A DNA stretch of 64,000 nt from Glutamicibacter ardleyensis (GTDB lineage: Bacteria; Actinomycetota; Actinomycetes; Actinomycetales; Micrococcaceae): positions 1 through 64,000 of the forward strand of contig NZ_BMKX01000002.1 in NCBI RefSeq assembly GCF_014644555.1, in the 5' to 3' direction. The position numbers were made by a program, and so were the translations under genes. Below are positions 38,216 through 47,266 of the stretch, piece by piece (the stretch's first letter is position 1; each line of letters begins with the position of its first letter). The notes beneath the pieces are model-generated. The model ran no database searches. It had not been told where the DNA came from and saw nothing but the letters and a program-made list of their open reading frames with translations.

Positions 38216-39703
38216 TTAGTGGTTCGCTGGTGCCTCATCAAAAAGCGAATCAACGTCAAGATCGGGATTTTCATCCTGAGTTTTCACCAGTTCGACGGCT
38301 TCAGCGTCGGTAGCCACCGACGGCATAGAACCCGGAAGTGGTTTGCGTGCTGATTCCTTGAGGAAACACACGGCGATGAAGCCGGCTACGGACATGCCCA
38401 TCACCCAGAAGGCAGGAGCCAGCGAAGACCCGGACATTGTTACAAGGGCTTGCATGATGAACGGAGCGAAGCCACCAAAAATAGCGACTGCAAAGTTATA
38501 AGAGATTCCCATTCCGCCATAGCGCGAAGAGGTAGGGAACAGTGCCGGTAGTGAGGAGGCAAGGTTAGAGACGTAGAACGTTACTGGGATCGCCAGCAGG
38601 GCAAGACCAAGCAAGGTGGACCAGATAGCTCCGTGCATCATGAACAAGAACGCCGGAGTGGCTAGTAGCACGGCGGAGACCGAACCGATGAAGAGTACGC
38701 GACGGCGCCCGATCTTGTCCGATAAGTGGCCTGCTAACGGGATGCACAAGGACATGCCCACCAGAATGGGCAAGGTCAGCAAGTTACCGTGCACCGGATC
38801 ATACTTCAGCGTTTGGGTCAGGTACGTCGGCATATAACTGGTTAGTGCGTAGCCTGCGGTGTTTGCGGCTGAAACCAAAACGAAGCCGGTGAGCAGTTCA
38901 CGCCAGTAGGCTTTGACCAGGTCGATGACACCCTTCGGAGCATCTGCAGAGCTCTTGGCATCCTCGCTGGCACGATTTGCGGCTTCCTGAGCTTCCTTAA
39001 ACGCCGGAGTGTCCTCGATCTTGGTGCGGAACCACAGGGCGATGACGCCAAGAGGCAAGGCAACTAAGAACGGGATACGCCAAGCGAAGCCTTCCATCAC
39101 GTCTTCAGTGAGAGTTAGCTGGAGGATCGAGACGAAGGCGGCACCCACGGCAAAGCCCATATACGAGCCGAGATCCAGAAGTGATGCATAGTAACCGCGG
39201 CGCTTATCCGGTGCGTACTCGGTGATAAAGGTTGTGGCGCCGGCGTATTCACCACCGGTGGAAAAGCCCTGAATGAGCTTCAGAACGACGAGAAGTATTG
39301 GCGCTGCGATGCCCCAAGCCGAGTAGTCTGGCAAGATACCGATGCCAAACGTTGCCAAGGCCATCATGAGGAGTGTGAAGACAAGAATCTTTTGGCGGCC
39401 GACTCGGTCGCCTAACTGTCCAAGGATGACGCCGCCTAGTGGGCGTGCCACGAAGGTTACGGCGAAGATTCCAAGGCTAAATAGCGTTTTGAGGGCTGGA
39501 TCGAGGGTGGCCGGCATGAATAGCTCGCCGATAATTACCGCTAGGTATCCGTAGACCCCGACGTCGTACCATTCCATCAAGTTACCGACAACGGTACCGC
39601 CGATTGCTTTTTTGAGCATCGAATCGTCAACAACGTTGACGTCCCCTACCTTCAACCGGCGTTTCCTTAAAAATTTCGGCCCACGAGTATTCGCTGCTTC
39701 CAT
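38216..39703 (-). CDS. proP: MFS transporter of the metabolite:H+ symporter group (ProP-like)
   Basis: A 495-residue, twelve-helix importer of the MHS family. The family signature GNLMEWYDVGVYGYLA is in helix 1, ARPLGGVILGQLGDRVGRQ in the loop 2-3 and GFSTGGEYAGATTFITEYAP at helices 4-5. A second half-repeat motif, HLSDKIGRRR, lies near residue 325. The ATG at 39703 is nine nt after GAGGAG; the frame's GTG at 39712 lies inside that site. The best family match is ProP (proline/glycine betaine and other osmolytes), but MHS carriers also take citrate, shikimate or ketoglutarate. The C-terminal tail is acidic rather than a coiled coil, so osmosensing as in E. coli ProP cannot be assumed. Confidence 0.82.
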   Translation of the reverse strand: MEAANTRGPKFLRKRRLKVGDVNVVDDSMLKKAIGGTVVGNLMEWYDVGVYGYLAVIIGELFMPATLDPALKTLFSLGIFAVTFVARPLGGVILGQLGDRVGRQKILVFTLLMMALATFGIGILPDYSAWGIAAPILLVVLKLIQGFSTGGEYAGATTFITEYAPDKRRGYYASLLDLGSYMGFAVGAAFVSILQLTLTEDVMEGFAWRIPFLVALPLGVIALWFRTKIEDTPAFKEAQEAANRASEDAKSSADAPKGVIDLVKAYWRELLTGFVLVSAANTAGYALTSYMPTYLTQTLKYDPVHGNLLTLPILVGMSLCIPLAGHLSDKIGRRRVLFIGSVSAVLLATPAFLFMMHGAIWSTLLGLALLAIPVTFYVSNLASSLPALFPTSSRYGGMGISYNFAVAIFGGFAPFIMQALVTMSGSSLAPAFWVMGMSVAGFIAVCFLKESARKPLPGSMPSVATDAEAVELVKTQDENPDLDVDSLFDEAPANH

Positions 39704-40435
39704 AAGCTTCACTCCTCATATCTTTCTTAATCTTCTCGTATGCTCTAGGTCGCTCAGCTTTCCTGTGCTGAAGGGCTTCGGGGAATCGTGCCACTTGGTG
39801 GTCTAGCCTCAGAGACTTTCTGCAGGCTTCAATGACTTCTCCCCAGATCACTGGCGACGATTGCTCAACGAACGATGAAGTGCATAATCGGACAAGCAAC
39901 AAGACTAGCAAAACGTGAAATGGCACTTGTGCGTGGAGTCAAGTATTTGCGGTGGATTCGGAGGTTAATGCGTCCGAGCCCGAGAAGCTCCAGTGTAGAG
40001 CCATGCTCAATGCGTCCAGCTGCAGTTAGGAAGAACCTCGGGGAATATAGCCTGACTAGGCTATTAGTTGCATAATGCAATCGATTTTCGGTGCCAGTTT
40101 CACTTCGGAATTTTAGGATCAACCACGTTGAATTAGTAGCGTTCCGGAGTGGATGTTAGCCGAGAAACAACAGGTGCAGTGCAGTCCACCTGTGGAGGAT
40201 TTGCGATATATAACACATATCAAACTGAGGTCTGCGCAGCTTCACGGTCTCGTGGTCGATTTCTGCCACGGCGAATCAAAGTTCAACGATAGTCAATACT
40301 TGGGATAACAGGTTGGATACCTGGCGAAAACGTTGAAAAAAGAAGATTAGCAGTGTTCTAAATTGGGCAGTGCCAAAATCTCCCTACCGTAAGCTCCGGG
40401 TATCACCGTTGTACAGGAAGGTTCAGGGCAAAAAG
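39704..40435. other. Gene-free stretch, about 730 bp
   Basis: No open frame here has both a ribosome-binding site and protein-like sequence. The left 150 bp should hold the promoter of the ProP-like gene (leftward). Structure seen: hairpin ACAGGTG/CACCTGT at 40170-40193 and an A/T-rich GATATATAACACATATC inverted repeat about 12 bp further right. The stretch looks more A/T-rich than its surroundings. Confidence 0.5.
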
Positions 40436-40470
40436 ATGCCCCAAGACTGCCTGTAGGTATCTTGGGGCAT
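40436..40470 (-). terminator. Rho-independent terminator of the small ORF at 40486-40788
   Basis: ATGCCCCAAGA and TCTTGGGGCAT pair over 11 bp. Leftwards the right-hand partner is followed by CTTTTTG, a proper T-run. It supports transcription of the short gene just upstream. Confidence 0.85.
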
Positions 40471-40485
40471 GCGCTGGGAAGAATA

Positions 40486-40788
40486 CTAGCCGCGTAGGCC
40501 AGCCGCCGCGTCGGTGTCGACCCTCAAAAAGGAGGAGCCAATAACAGCGAAGGCTCCCGGAATTAACAACATTCGGTGCTTCGGGTTATAGAAAATCTCC
40601 TCGAGCGGCGAAGCGATCACTCGCCGGATTTTTTCTAGGAGCCGTTCGTTGTCTAGGGATAGTCGTTCCTGTTCGGTTTCAATCACCACACGGTCTTGTT
40701 CGGTGCTCACCGACGCGCTCATCCAGTCGTCACTCGGTGCACTCAGAGTCTCCGATTTAATCAGGGACACGGTTATAACCGCCTTCAT
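40486..40788 (-). CDS. Hypothetical protein, 100 residues
   Basis: I do not recognise this protein. Residues about 30-62 are charged and probably helical (TEQDRVVIETEQERLSL, then LLEKIRRVI). A hydrophobic segment (MLLIPGAFAVIGSSFL, about 73-88) could be a membrane helix near the C-terminus. The ATG lacks a ribosome-binding site; a second Met at residue 23 is an alternative start. A genuine T-run terminator directly downstream argues that the gene is expressed. Confidence 0.55.
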   Translation of the reverse strand: MKAVITVSLIKSETLSAPSDDWMSASVSTEQDRVVIETEQERLSLDNERLLEKIRRVIASPLEEIFYNPKHRMLLIPGAFAVIGSSFLRVDTDAAAGLRG

Positions 40789-40932
40789 CTTGCGTTACGC
40801 CACCGGAGAAGACCTCCGAGGCTACTCTCTTTGCTTGCACTCAGTGTGGCAGAGAACACACAACGAGACATATTGAATATAGCGCGATTCGCTGGTAAAA
40901 GCCCGTCAAACGGCTCAGATGTAACCAAGCTG

Positions 40933-43900
40933 TTACTCAAGCAGCCCGCGAATATCCTGAGCCGTCAAAGCCTTGGAAAAACCATCGGCCTCATCCATCA
41001 CGGTAGAGATCAGCTTCCGTTTGGTGTCCTGCAAGGCCACAACCTTTTCCTCAATGGTTCCCTGAGCAATCATGCGATAGACCATCACCTGACGGGTCTG
41101 TCCGATGCGGTGTGTGCGGTCAATGGCTTGAGCCTCTACGGCAGGGTTCCACCATGGATCAAGAAGGAAGCAGTAATCAGCCTCGGTCAGGTTCAAACCG
41201 AAACCACCGGCTTTCAGCGAGATCAAGAACAATGGAGCTTCGCCGTCCTTGAACTGCTCGATTACCTTGGCGCGGTTTCGAGTATTGCCGTCAAGATACA
41301 CATAGGGAATACCCTGCGCTTCTAGTTTCGCGGCAAAGATCTTCAAATAAGAGGTGAACTGCGAGAAGACCAAGGCGCGGTGATTTTCGCTAAGCACATC
41401 CTCAAGTTGCTCAAAGAGGGCCTCCAATTTCGACCCTGGAATCTCTGCAAGCTCAGGATCCACAAGTGACGGTTCCAACGCAAGCATTCGCAGGTGAGTG
41501 AGCGACTGGAAAATCGTAAAGCGGTTGCGATCCAGGTCTTCAACCAAGTGCAGAATTTTCTGGCGTTCTCGGTTCAGATGAGTGTCATAGACATGCTGGT
41601 GTTCATCGCTCAAACGAACCAGGACCTGCTGTTCCTGTTTAGCAGGAAGGTCCAGCACTACAGATTCCTTGGTGCGGCGCAGCATGAATGGCTTCACACG
41701 ACGCTGTAAAAGCTGCAACGTTTCGCGATCGCCGAGCACCTCGATAGGTCGAGCAAACTGACGGTTGAAACGACTGGAGTTCATGAACAGTGACGGTGAG
41801 GTCAGGGACAATAGTGCGCCTAGTTCAGAGAGGTTATTCTCCATAGGAGTACCCGTCACAGCTAGCTTGAAGTTTGTCTGGATATTGACCGCACTGCGGT
41901 GAGCCTTCGTTGAGCGGTTCTTCACGAACTGTGCCTCATCGAGAATCAGGCCAGCAAAGCGTTGCCCCTCATAGACTTCATCGTTCAGACGAAGCAAGGT
42001 GTAGGTCGTAAGGATGACATCGTAGTTAGCCACCAGTTCTTTTAGCTCATCTTCTGAACCGAAAGTTCCTTCCACCGTGATCACCCTCAAACTTGGGGCG
42101 AATCGCTTAATCTCCATCTCCCAGTTCGATACGACCGAGCTTGGAGCGACGACAAGGAATGGTGCGCTCATGCGCTGTGCTGCGGGAAGCGTGGCCATAT
42201 GCTCTGGGTCGTCCCACAGTTTGCGGGCATGAAGCATCAGCGCAATGGTCTGCAAGGTTTTACCTAGACCCATATCATCGGCGAGGATCCCGCCAAATCC
42301 GCCTTGATACAGACGCGCGAGCCACTGGAATCCCTCAACCTGGTAAGGGCGGAGCGTAGCGTTTAGGGTGTCTGGTACTTGGGCTTCTTCGCCTTCTGCC
42401 ACACGTAGCAGCGAGCGCATACGCCCTATAAAGAGATCAGCCCCGTCGATACCTTCAGCCAGCTCATCAAACTCATCAAAGAGTGAAACTTGGAAGACTG
42501 AGAGCTTCAAATCCGCGTCTTTTGGTTTGTCATTGAGCGATTGTGCTTCGTCGACAAGCGACTTCAGCTTGGCAAACAGGGGATGGTCCAATGAGAACCA
42601 GGTGTTGTCGGGAAGCTTAACCTTCATGGAACCGCTGGTCAGCGCCTCCATGATGGTAGAGAAAGGAACCTCGTGGTCACCAACGGTGATGAGCAAGCCC
42701 AAGTCCAGCCAGTCATTACGTTCGTGGCTCACGGCATTGATTTTCAGCTGTGGAAGTTCACGCAGCTGACGGTATACCGGGCGGATTCCTTCCTCAGTAA
42801 TTTTCATAATGGACAGGCCCCGCAGCGCAGGAAGCAGATCCGAAACGAACGTGATCATATGTTCTCCGGCGAAGAACCTTGACGACAGATCGTGGTTGCT
42901 AGTGTCCGTGTGCTTCTCAAAAACGTCGTTAACGGTCCGGTATAACGCTTGCTCGGCCTGCGCATCATATACTTCGTGGTCGTATGGGACCCCCGGGTAT
43001 CGGACCTGGAAGTAAATGGCGGCCGAATCTTTGACTGTGCCGTCGGCTTGTTCTTCGCGACTGAAATTCACGGTGGCATGAACCTCAGGTGGCGCCAGCG
43101 CGGGAAGCACCAGCCCTTCACTAATGCTGCGCAGGCTAAAGCGGCGCGCGAGTCGAGCGTACGACTCGTTAAAGAAGTCCTGCATTTGGTCCGAGGGGAT
43201 CTGCAGAGGTTCACGATTCTGGAACCAACGGCGGTGCTGGGCAGGGATTATTTCGTCGCTAGGTGCCAACCATATTTGGTCTGGAGCTTCAAGTTCGACG
43301 TAAAAACCATGATCAGCGATGGTTCCCGCAGGGGATTCTGCGTTAAGGCTTAAGCTTTGTCCAGCAATGTGTAGCTGGCCAGCAACGTTGAGAGACCGGT
43401 CTTCTGTCAGGCTTGCCAGCAGTTCAAACCGAGACTGACGATCAACATTTACAGTGGTCTCGTGGCGGGTGGTAATGAGCTCGATTCCAAGCTCTTGCGC
43501 CTCGTCGAGCATTGGCCATAACAAGTTGGAAGCGTACTCGTCTAAAAACAGCCAATCTTCATCGACCTTGAACTGCAGCTGTGTATTGCCCCGGGCCAGG
43601 GCTGCAAAGCGAGTAAACCAATGGTGCTGGCCGCGAAGCAAGTTCCAGCCGTAAGTCTTAAAGGCGATGGTGGTCCACCGTAGCTGGCCACGAACCCAGC
43701 GACCCTCGGAATTACGCACCATGGGGCGAACGCCTAAGCGGAATCGCTTGTTCCGAGTGGGGTGTGGCACCGAACCGGAGGGCATCCACTGTTGCTGCTG
43801 AGAAGTATTTTTAGAGTCAAAAACCATGAACTGCAGGGCCATAGCCACTACAGGATCATTGGGGGAACCTAAAAGTCCCTCGGAAGGTCCTGGCTCCGGT

Positions 43901-44283
43901 TCCTCAAACCAAGTATTGACCTGAGTCGACCAAGCGGAAGCGGTTCTTTTCGTCTCGGCCATTGAAGGACGTGGTTGGTTCGCAATCTTATTCGCAGTCA
44001 GCGCAAGAGCCGCGACATGAGGGCAGACCGATCCTTTGTTACAACTGCAGTCGGTACTTTCCACGGTCCAGCCAGTTGCGCTTCGAACTACGGTGATAGT
44101 GGAGACAAACTGCTGGTCATCTTCCAAGATAGTGCCGGAGATGACGCTGCTACTTTCATCAAAAGCGACGTCAACTACCGATTCGTCTTTTTTAGCGAGC
44201 TGTTGCCCGAAGAAGAATGGAACGTCGCCCAAGTACGCCAGTAGGTGCCTTGCGTCGATGAGTGGTGGCACAGAATCAGTCAT
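40933..44283 (-). CDS. SNF2-family DNA helicase/translocase with SWIM zinc finger
   Basis: A 1116-residue ATP-dependent double-strand DNA translocase of the bacterial SNF2 (HepA/RapA-related) group. An N-terminal SWIM zinc finger has the CxCx(n)CxH pattern in CSCNKGSVCPHVAAL (about residue 79-93). A long middle region (about 150-640) is typical of the SNF2-N-linked bacterial family. The motor follows: motif I DDMGLGKTLQTIAL (about 690), DEAQ box LDEAQFVKN, motif III AVTGTPMENN, motif V SLKAGGFGLNLTEADY and motif VI DRTHRIGQTRQV. It probably remodels protein-DNA complexes in transcription or repair. It stands alone, divergent from the LOG gene. Confidence 0.93.
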   Translation of the reverse strand: MTDSVPPLIDARHLLAYLGDVPFFFGQQLAKKDESVVDVAFDESSSVISGTILEDDQQFVSTITVVRSATGWTVESTDCSCNKGSVCPHVAALALTANKIANQPRPSMAETKRTASAWSTQVNTWFEEPEPGPSEGLLGSPNDPVVAMALQFMVFDSKNTSQQQQWMPSGSVPHPTRNKRFRLGVRPMVRNSEGRWVRGQLRWTTIAFKTYGWNLLRGQHHWFTRFAALARGNTQLQFKVDEDWLFLDEYASNLLWPMLDEAQELGIELITTRHETTVNVDRQSRFELLASLTEDRSLNVAGQLHIAGQSLSLNAESPAGTIADHGFYVELEAPDQIWLAPSDEIIPAQHRRWFQNREPLQIPSDQMQDFFNESYARLARRFSLRSISEGLVLPALAPPEVHATVNFSREEQADGTVKDSAAIYFQVRYPGVPYDHEVYDAQAEQALYRTVNDVFEKHTDTSNHDLSSRFFAGEHMITFVSDLLPALRGLSIMKITEEGIRPVYRQLRELPQLKINAVSHERNDWLDLGLLITVGDHEVPFSTIMEALTSGSMKVKLPDNTWFSLDHPLFAKLKSLVDEAQSLNDKPKDADLKLSVFQVSLFDEFDELAEGIDGADLFIGRMRSLLRVAEGEEAQVPDTLNATLRPYQVEGFQWLARLYQGGFGGILADDMGLGKTLQTIALMLHARKLWDDPEHMATLPAAQRMSAPFLVVAPSSVVSNWEMEIKRFAPSLRVITVEGTFGSEDELKELVANYDVILTTYTLLRLNDEVYEGQRFAGLILDEAQFVKNRSTKAHRSAVNIQTNFKLAVTGTPMENNLSELGALLSLTSPSLFMNSSRFNRQFARPIEVLGDRETLQLLQRRVKPFMLRRTKESVVLDLPAKQEQQVLVRLSDEHQHVYDTHLNRERQKILHLVEDLDRNRFTIFQSLTHLRMLALEPSLVDPELAEIPGSKLEALFEQLEDVLSENHRALVFSQFTSYLKIFAAKLEAQGIPYVYLDGNTRNRAKVIEQFKDGEAPLFLISLKAGGFGLNLTEADYCFLLDPWWNPAVEAQAIDRTHRIGQTRQVMVYRMIAQGTIEEKVVALQDTKRKLISTVMDEADGFSKALTAQDIRGLLE

Positions 44284-44370
44284 CCTCTCATCGTTTCACG
44301 TTCAGCGCGCTGGTGGAAGTTGAGAACCCTAACTGTGAACAATCACCCGTATTCGCGGTAGCTTAGTTAC

Positions 44371-45549
44371 ATGTCTCAAGTGTGGCCTTATATCCCCGCC
44401 CGTACAGTAAATATCACCACTCTGGTGGAATTCGACAGGCTAGCCGCCGAAGCTCTCGAGACCCAGATGGCACGTGCCAGGAACTGGCGTGTACACCGGG
44501 TTGATTTGCAGACAAGAGATTCGCTCCTGGGTACCCTCGATCTAGCCGACTGTCTTTTTATCGATTGTGTGTTCTCCTCACAGGGGCGTGCTCTGGTTGA
44601 AGCTACCGGTGGGCTTTGCATGAGTAGTGGAGTGCAACTGCCTTTTGATATTTCCGAACGCGATTTATATACCCCGTATGAACTGTATTCAGGGATCAAA
44701 GAAGTGCCCTATGCGCAGGTACCTGACGCGCAGATATACACCTATTCACAATCTAAACCACCGCTGAAATTTGCTACCGACGACACCGCTATGGCTACCA
44801 CATTGCATGACCACCATATTGGGCAGGCAATGATAAATGCGGTGTACGACGGAGTTTTCGCCAACACCCCGATGATTGGTGTCATGGGTGGGCATGCGGT
44901 ACAACGAGGAACCCAAGAATTTGCCGATGCCGTTCAGCTTGGGACCACTCTCACGCGTAAGGGTTACTCGATTGTGACCGGTGGGGGCCCCGGTGCGATG
45001 GAAGCAGCTAATGCAGGTGCTTGGCTTGCCGATTATGAGCCCCAAGACATCGTTGCCGCCTTGGATATTTTGGCGCAGGCACCCGACGCTATCCGCCATC
45101 GCACTATGTGGGCGCGCGCGGCGGTACGAGTGCGTGAGCAATTTCCTAGCAAGAATCATTCGTTGGGCGTGCCCACCTGGTTCTATGGACATGAGCCACC
45201 AAACCTCTTTGCCACACATATTGCCAAGTTCTTCACGAATTCCATTCGCGAAGCGATCTTGCTCGAACAATCAAACGGCGGAATCATAGTGTTGCCAGGC
45301 GCTGCCGGGACCGTCCAAGAAATATTCCAAGATGCCTGCGAGAACTATTATGCGACCGGTGCGCGCGTCACCCCTATCGTTTTGGTCGGAGAAAAACATT
45401 GGCGCGAAGAACTACCGGTCTGGCCACTGCTCCAAGCGCTGGCAGTTGGCCGGGCCATGGAAGACCGAATTGCGTTGGTAGACACCGTGGACGAAGCGGT
45501 CGCATTCATTGAAACCATGACCCCGTTGCGTCGCCGCACACGGTTCTAA
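44371..45549 (+). CDS. LOG-family Rossmann-fold protein (PpnN-like)
   Basis: A 392-residue protein with a LOG/lysine-decarboxylase-like domain in its second half. The conserved GGGPGAMEAAN is present (about residue 207). The second LOG motif, normally PGGxGTxxE, reads PGAAGTVQE (about 313). An N-terminal region of about 130 residues resembles that of larger LOG proteins such as E. coli PpnN, a nucleotide 5'-monophosphate nucleosidase. A similar reaction (cutting a nucleotide to base plus ribose 5-phosphate) is likely but not proven. TAGCTT six nt before the ATG and no ribosome-binding site suggest a leaderless transcript. Confidence 0.8.
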   Translation: MSQVWPYIPARTVNITTLVEFDRLAAEALETQMARARNWRVHRVDLQTRDSLLGTLDLADCLFIDCVFSSQGRALVEATGGLCMSSGVQLPFDISERDLYTPYELYSGIKEVPYAQVPDAQIYTYSQSKPPLKFATDDTAMATTLHDHHIGQAMINAVYDGVFANTPMIGVMGGHAVQRGTQEFADAVQLGTTLTRKGYSIVTGGGPGAMEAANAGAWLADYEPQDIVAALDILAQAPDAIRHRTMWARAAVRVREQFPSKNHSLGVPTWFYGHEPPNLFATHIAKFFTNSIREAILLEQSNGGIIVLPGAAGTVQEIFQDACENYYATGARVTPIVLVGEKHWREELPVWPLLQALAVGRAMEDRIALVDTVDEAVAFIETMTPLRRRTRF

Positions 45550-45588
45550 AAAAGCTTCTGGCCGCAGCCACCTTGGGCGGCGGCCAGA
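45548..45588 (-). terminator. Terminator of the VIT1-like gene
   Basis: TCTGGCCGC and GCGGCCAGA pair; leftwards AGCTTTTTT follows. It sits between two convergent genes and mainly serves the leftward one. Confidence 0.82.
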
Positions 45589-45601
45589 TAGGCAGTGAGC
45601 G

Positions 45602-46708
45602 CTACGCTACCGAGGTTCCAAAGAGCAGACCCAGACAGTACGTAACCGCAGCAGCACCCAAACCAATGGCGAGCTGGCGCATGCCACGTTTTACTGGGGA
45701 AGCCCCGGAGAGCAAACCAACGATACCTCCGGTGAGAAGCAACGCAATGCCGACCAAGACCACGGCAACAATCACCGCAGGAAGGCCGGAGAGCCCAAAG
45801 ATATAGGGAAGAATTGGGATGACTGCGCCAGAGGCAAAGAACATAAAGGAAGACATGGCCGCTCCCGGAGCCGAACCAAGTTCCTCATGTTCGCGTTCAA
45901 GTTCAGCCGAGCGCACTTCCGGGTGGAGCGAGAACGAGGGGTTGCAGTCACAGGTGAACAGACCCATGCGTTCGGCGGCACGGTGCTCTGCATCCTCATC
46001 ATTCATTCCTCGGGCCTTATAAATCAGGACCAATTCGTTCGCGTCCAAATCTAGATTCTGAGCCGCAGAGAGTGTGACCTGAGTGGGACGTGATGCGGAG
46101 AGCAGCTCGCGCTGGGAACGCACCGAGACGAACTCGCCGGCTGCCATGGACAGCGCACCTGCCAGCAAACCGGCAATACCGGAGAAGAGCACAAACGAAG
46201 ACGCCACCCCGGTAGCGCCAATACCCATAACCAACGCCAAATTTGAAACGAGACCATCGTTGGCTCCGAAAACTGCTGCGCGGAAGTTGCCAGATAGTCG
46301 GGTGCGACCCGCGGTTGCCAAGGCCCGAACAACCTCCTCATGGACCTGTTCATCTGCAGCCATTTGCGGGGCCGCATCTTGATCGGTGGCGTAAGGAGAA
46401 TTTCCTTCGGCGCGCTGGGCTAGCGCCAGGACAAAGACGGAACCAAAATGGCGGGCCATGAAACGCAACATAGTCCGTCGCAACGAGGGGCGGACCGGGC
46501 GGGCGTGTTCGCCTAGTTTTGCACGCCAGTAGTTTTCATGGCGTTCTTCGGCTTCCGCCAGTCCGCGCAGAATCTGGTGTTCTTGCCCGGTGCGTTTTAC
46601 CGCTAGTTCACGGTAAATCGCACCTTCGGCGACTTCGTCGGCCATATATTTACGCCAACGACGTATTTGTACCTTGGTGGGCTGGGGTGTTGAGCTTTGG
46701 GTCATCAC
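45602..46708 (-). CDS. Ferritin-like domain fused to a VIT1/CCC1 iron/manganese transporter (MbfA-like)
   Basis: A 368-residue protein. The N-terminus (about 15-135) is a rubrerythrin/ferritin-like four-helix segment with metal-type Glu/His residues (EGAIYRELA; EAEERHENYW; ADEQVHEEVVRAL). The C-terminal part (about 145-365) is a VIT1/CCC1 membrane domain with five hydrophobic helices, the signature AAVFGANDGLVSNLALVMG and GALSMAAGEFVSVRSQREL. In alphaproteobacteria MbfA of this architecture exports Fe(II) under the Irr regulator. Iron or manganese efflux at the cell membrane is the likely role here. The start is GTG directly followed by ATG, with AGGAG about 10 nt upstream. Confidence 0.87.
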   Translation of the reverse strand: MMTQSSTPQPTKVQIRRWRKYMADEVAEGAIYRELAVKRTGQEHQILRGLAEAEERHENYWRAKLGEHARPVRPSLRRTMLRFMARHFGSVFVLALAQRAEGNSPYATDQDAAPQMAADEQVHEEVVRALATAGRTRLSGNFRAAVFGANDGLVSNLALVMGIGATGVASSFVLFSGIAGLLAGALSMAAGEFVSVRSQRELLSASRPTQVTLSAAQNLDLDANELVLIYKARGMNDEDAEHRAAERMGLFTCDCNPSFSLHPEVRSAELEREHEELGSAPGAAMSSFMFFASGAVIPILPYIFGLSGLPAVIVAVVLVGIALLLTGGIVGLLSGASPVKRGMRQLAIGLGAAAVTYCLGLLFGTSVA

Positions 46709-47266
46709 GGGGATGAGTCTCCTGAGACAGAGTGGATCTAGCGGGCAGGCTAATGATCCGAGGTAGGTTCAACTGTTGAGTTTAGTGAGCGAAGTGAAAG
46801 CTGGGAATTTGGCAAGGCTAAATACGTGGGGGATACCGTGATTATGCCCGGTGACGGCGATAAAAACAGAGAGTTCTTCTCGGGACACATCAAAACTGGG
46901 GGTTCGTACGGTACGAGTCAGGGATTCGGCCAGCCGTCGAGGATTGGTGACAAAATAACTAACCCAGAGACCATGCAGTGGAAACTGCACTTGACCGGTT
47001 TGCAGATCGATAATCGGAAGAACATTGATACTCATGGCAACACGTACCCTCAAGAGAGCTCTTGCCCGCAGCCGGTCGGCGCACGGACCGCTTCTTCATC
47101 CGAACCACCCATGAACCTGGGGTTGGTGCGCGGCCAGTCGGAGCTTGGCGCCGCATCTCGTGAAGCAACATTACGATGCTACACCGACGCCAGCTGCGCC
47201 CACGTAGTGCTACGTAATACTAGGTTTACCGGCCCTGCGCTCGCCGAGGACGAACCGCTCAGCGCT
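46709..47266. other. Long intergenic region, about 560 bp
   Basis: Nothing certain lies between the VIT1-like gene and the DinB-like gene. The only frame with protein-like sequence is the leftward one at 46769-47035, listed separately with low confidence. A rightward frame of 176 codons starting at 46826 overlaps it and looks like its shadow. Confidence 0.45.
46769..47035 (-). CDS. Possible small protein, 88 residues, unknown
   Basis: The leftward frame from ATG 47035 (MSINVLPIIDLQTGQVQFP) has ordinary amino-acid composition, alternating hydrophobic stretches and a GAGGGT about 11 nt before the start. I recognise no family, and it could be a decayed or spurious frame. It would be read away from the DinB-like gene's 3' end and toward the VIT1-like promoter. 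Confidence 0.3.
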   Translation of the reverse strand: MSINVLPIIDLQTGQVQFPLHGLWVSYFVTNPRRLAESLTRTVRTPSFDVSREELSVFIAVTGHNHGIPHVFSLAKFPAFTSLTKLNS

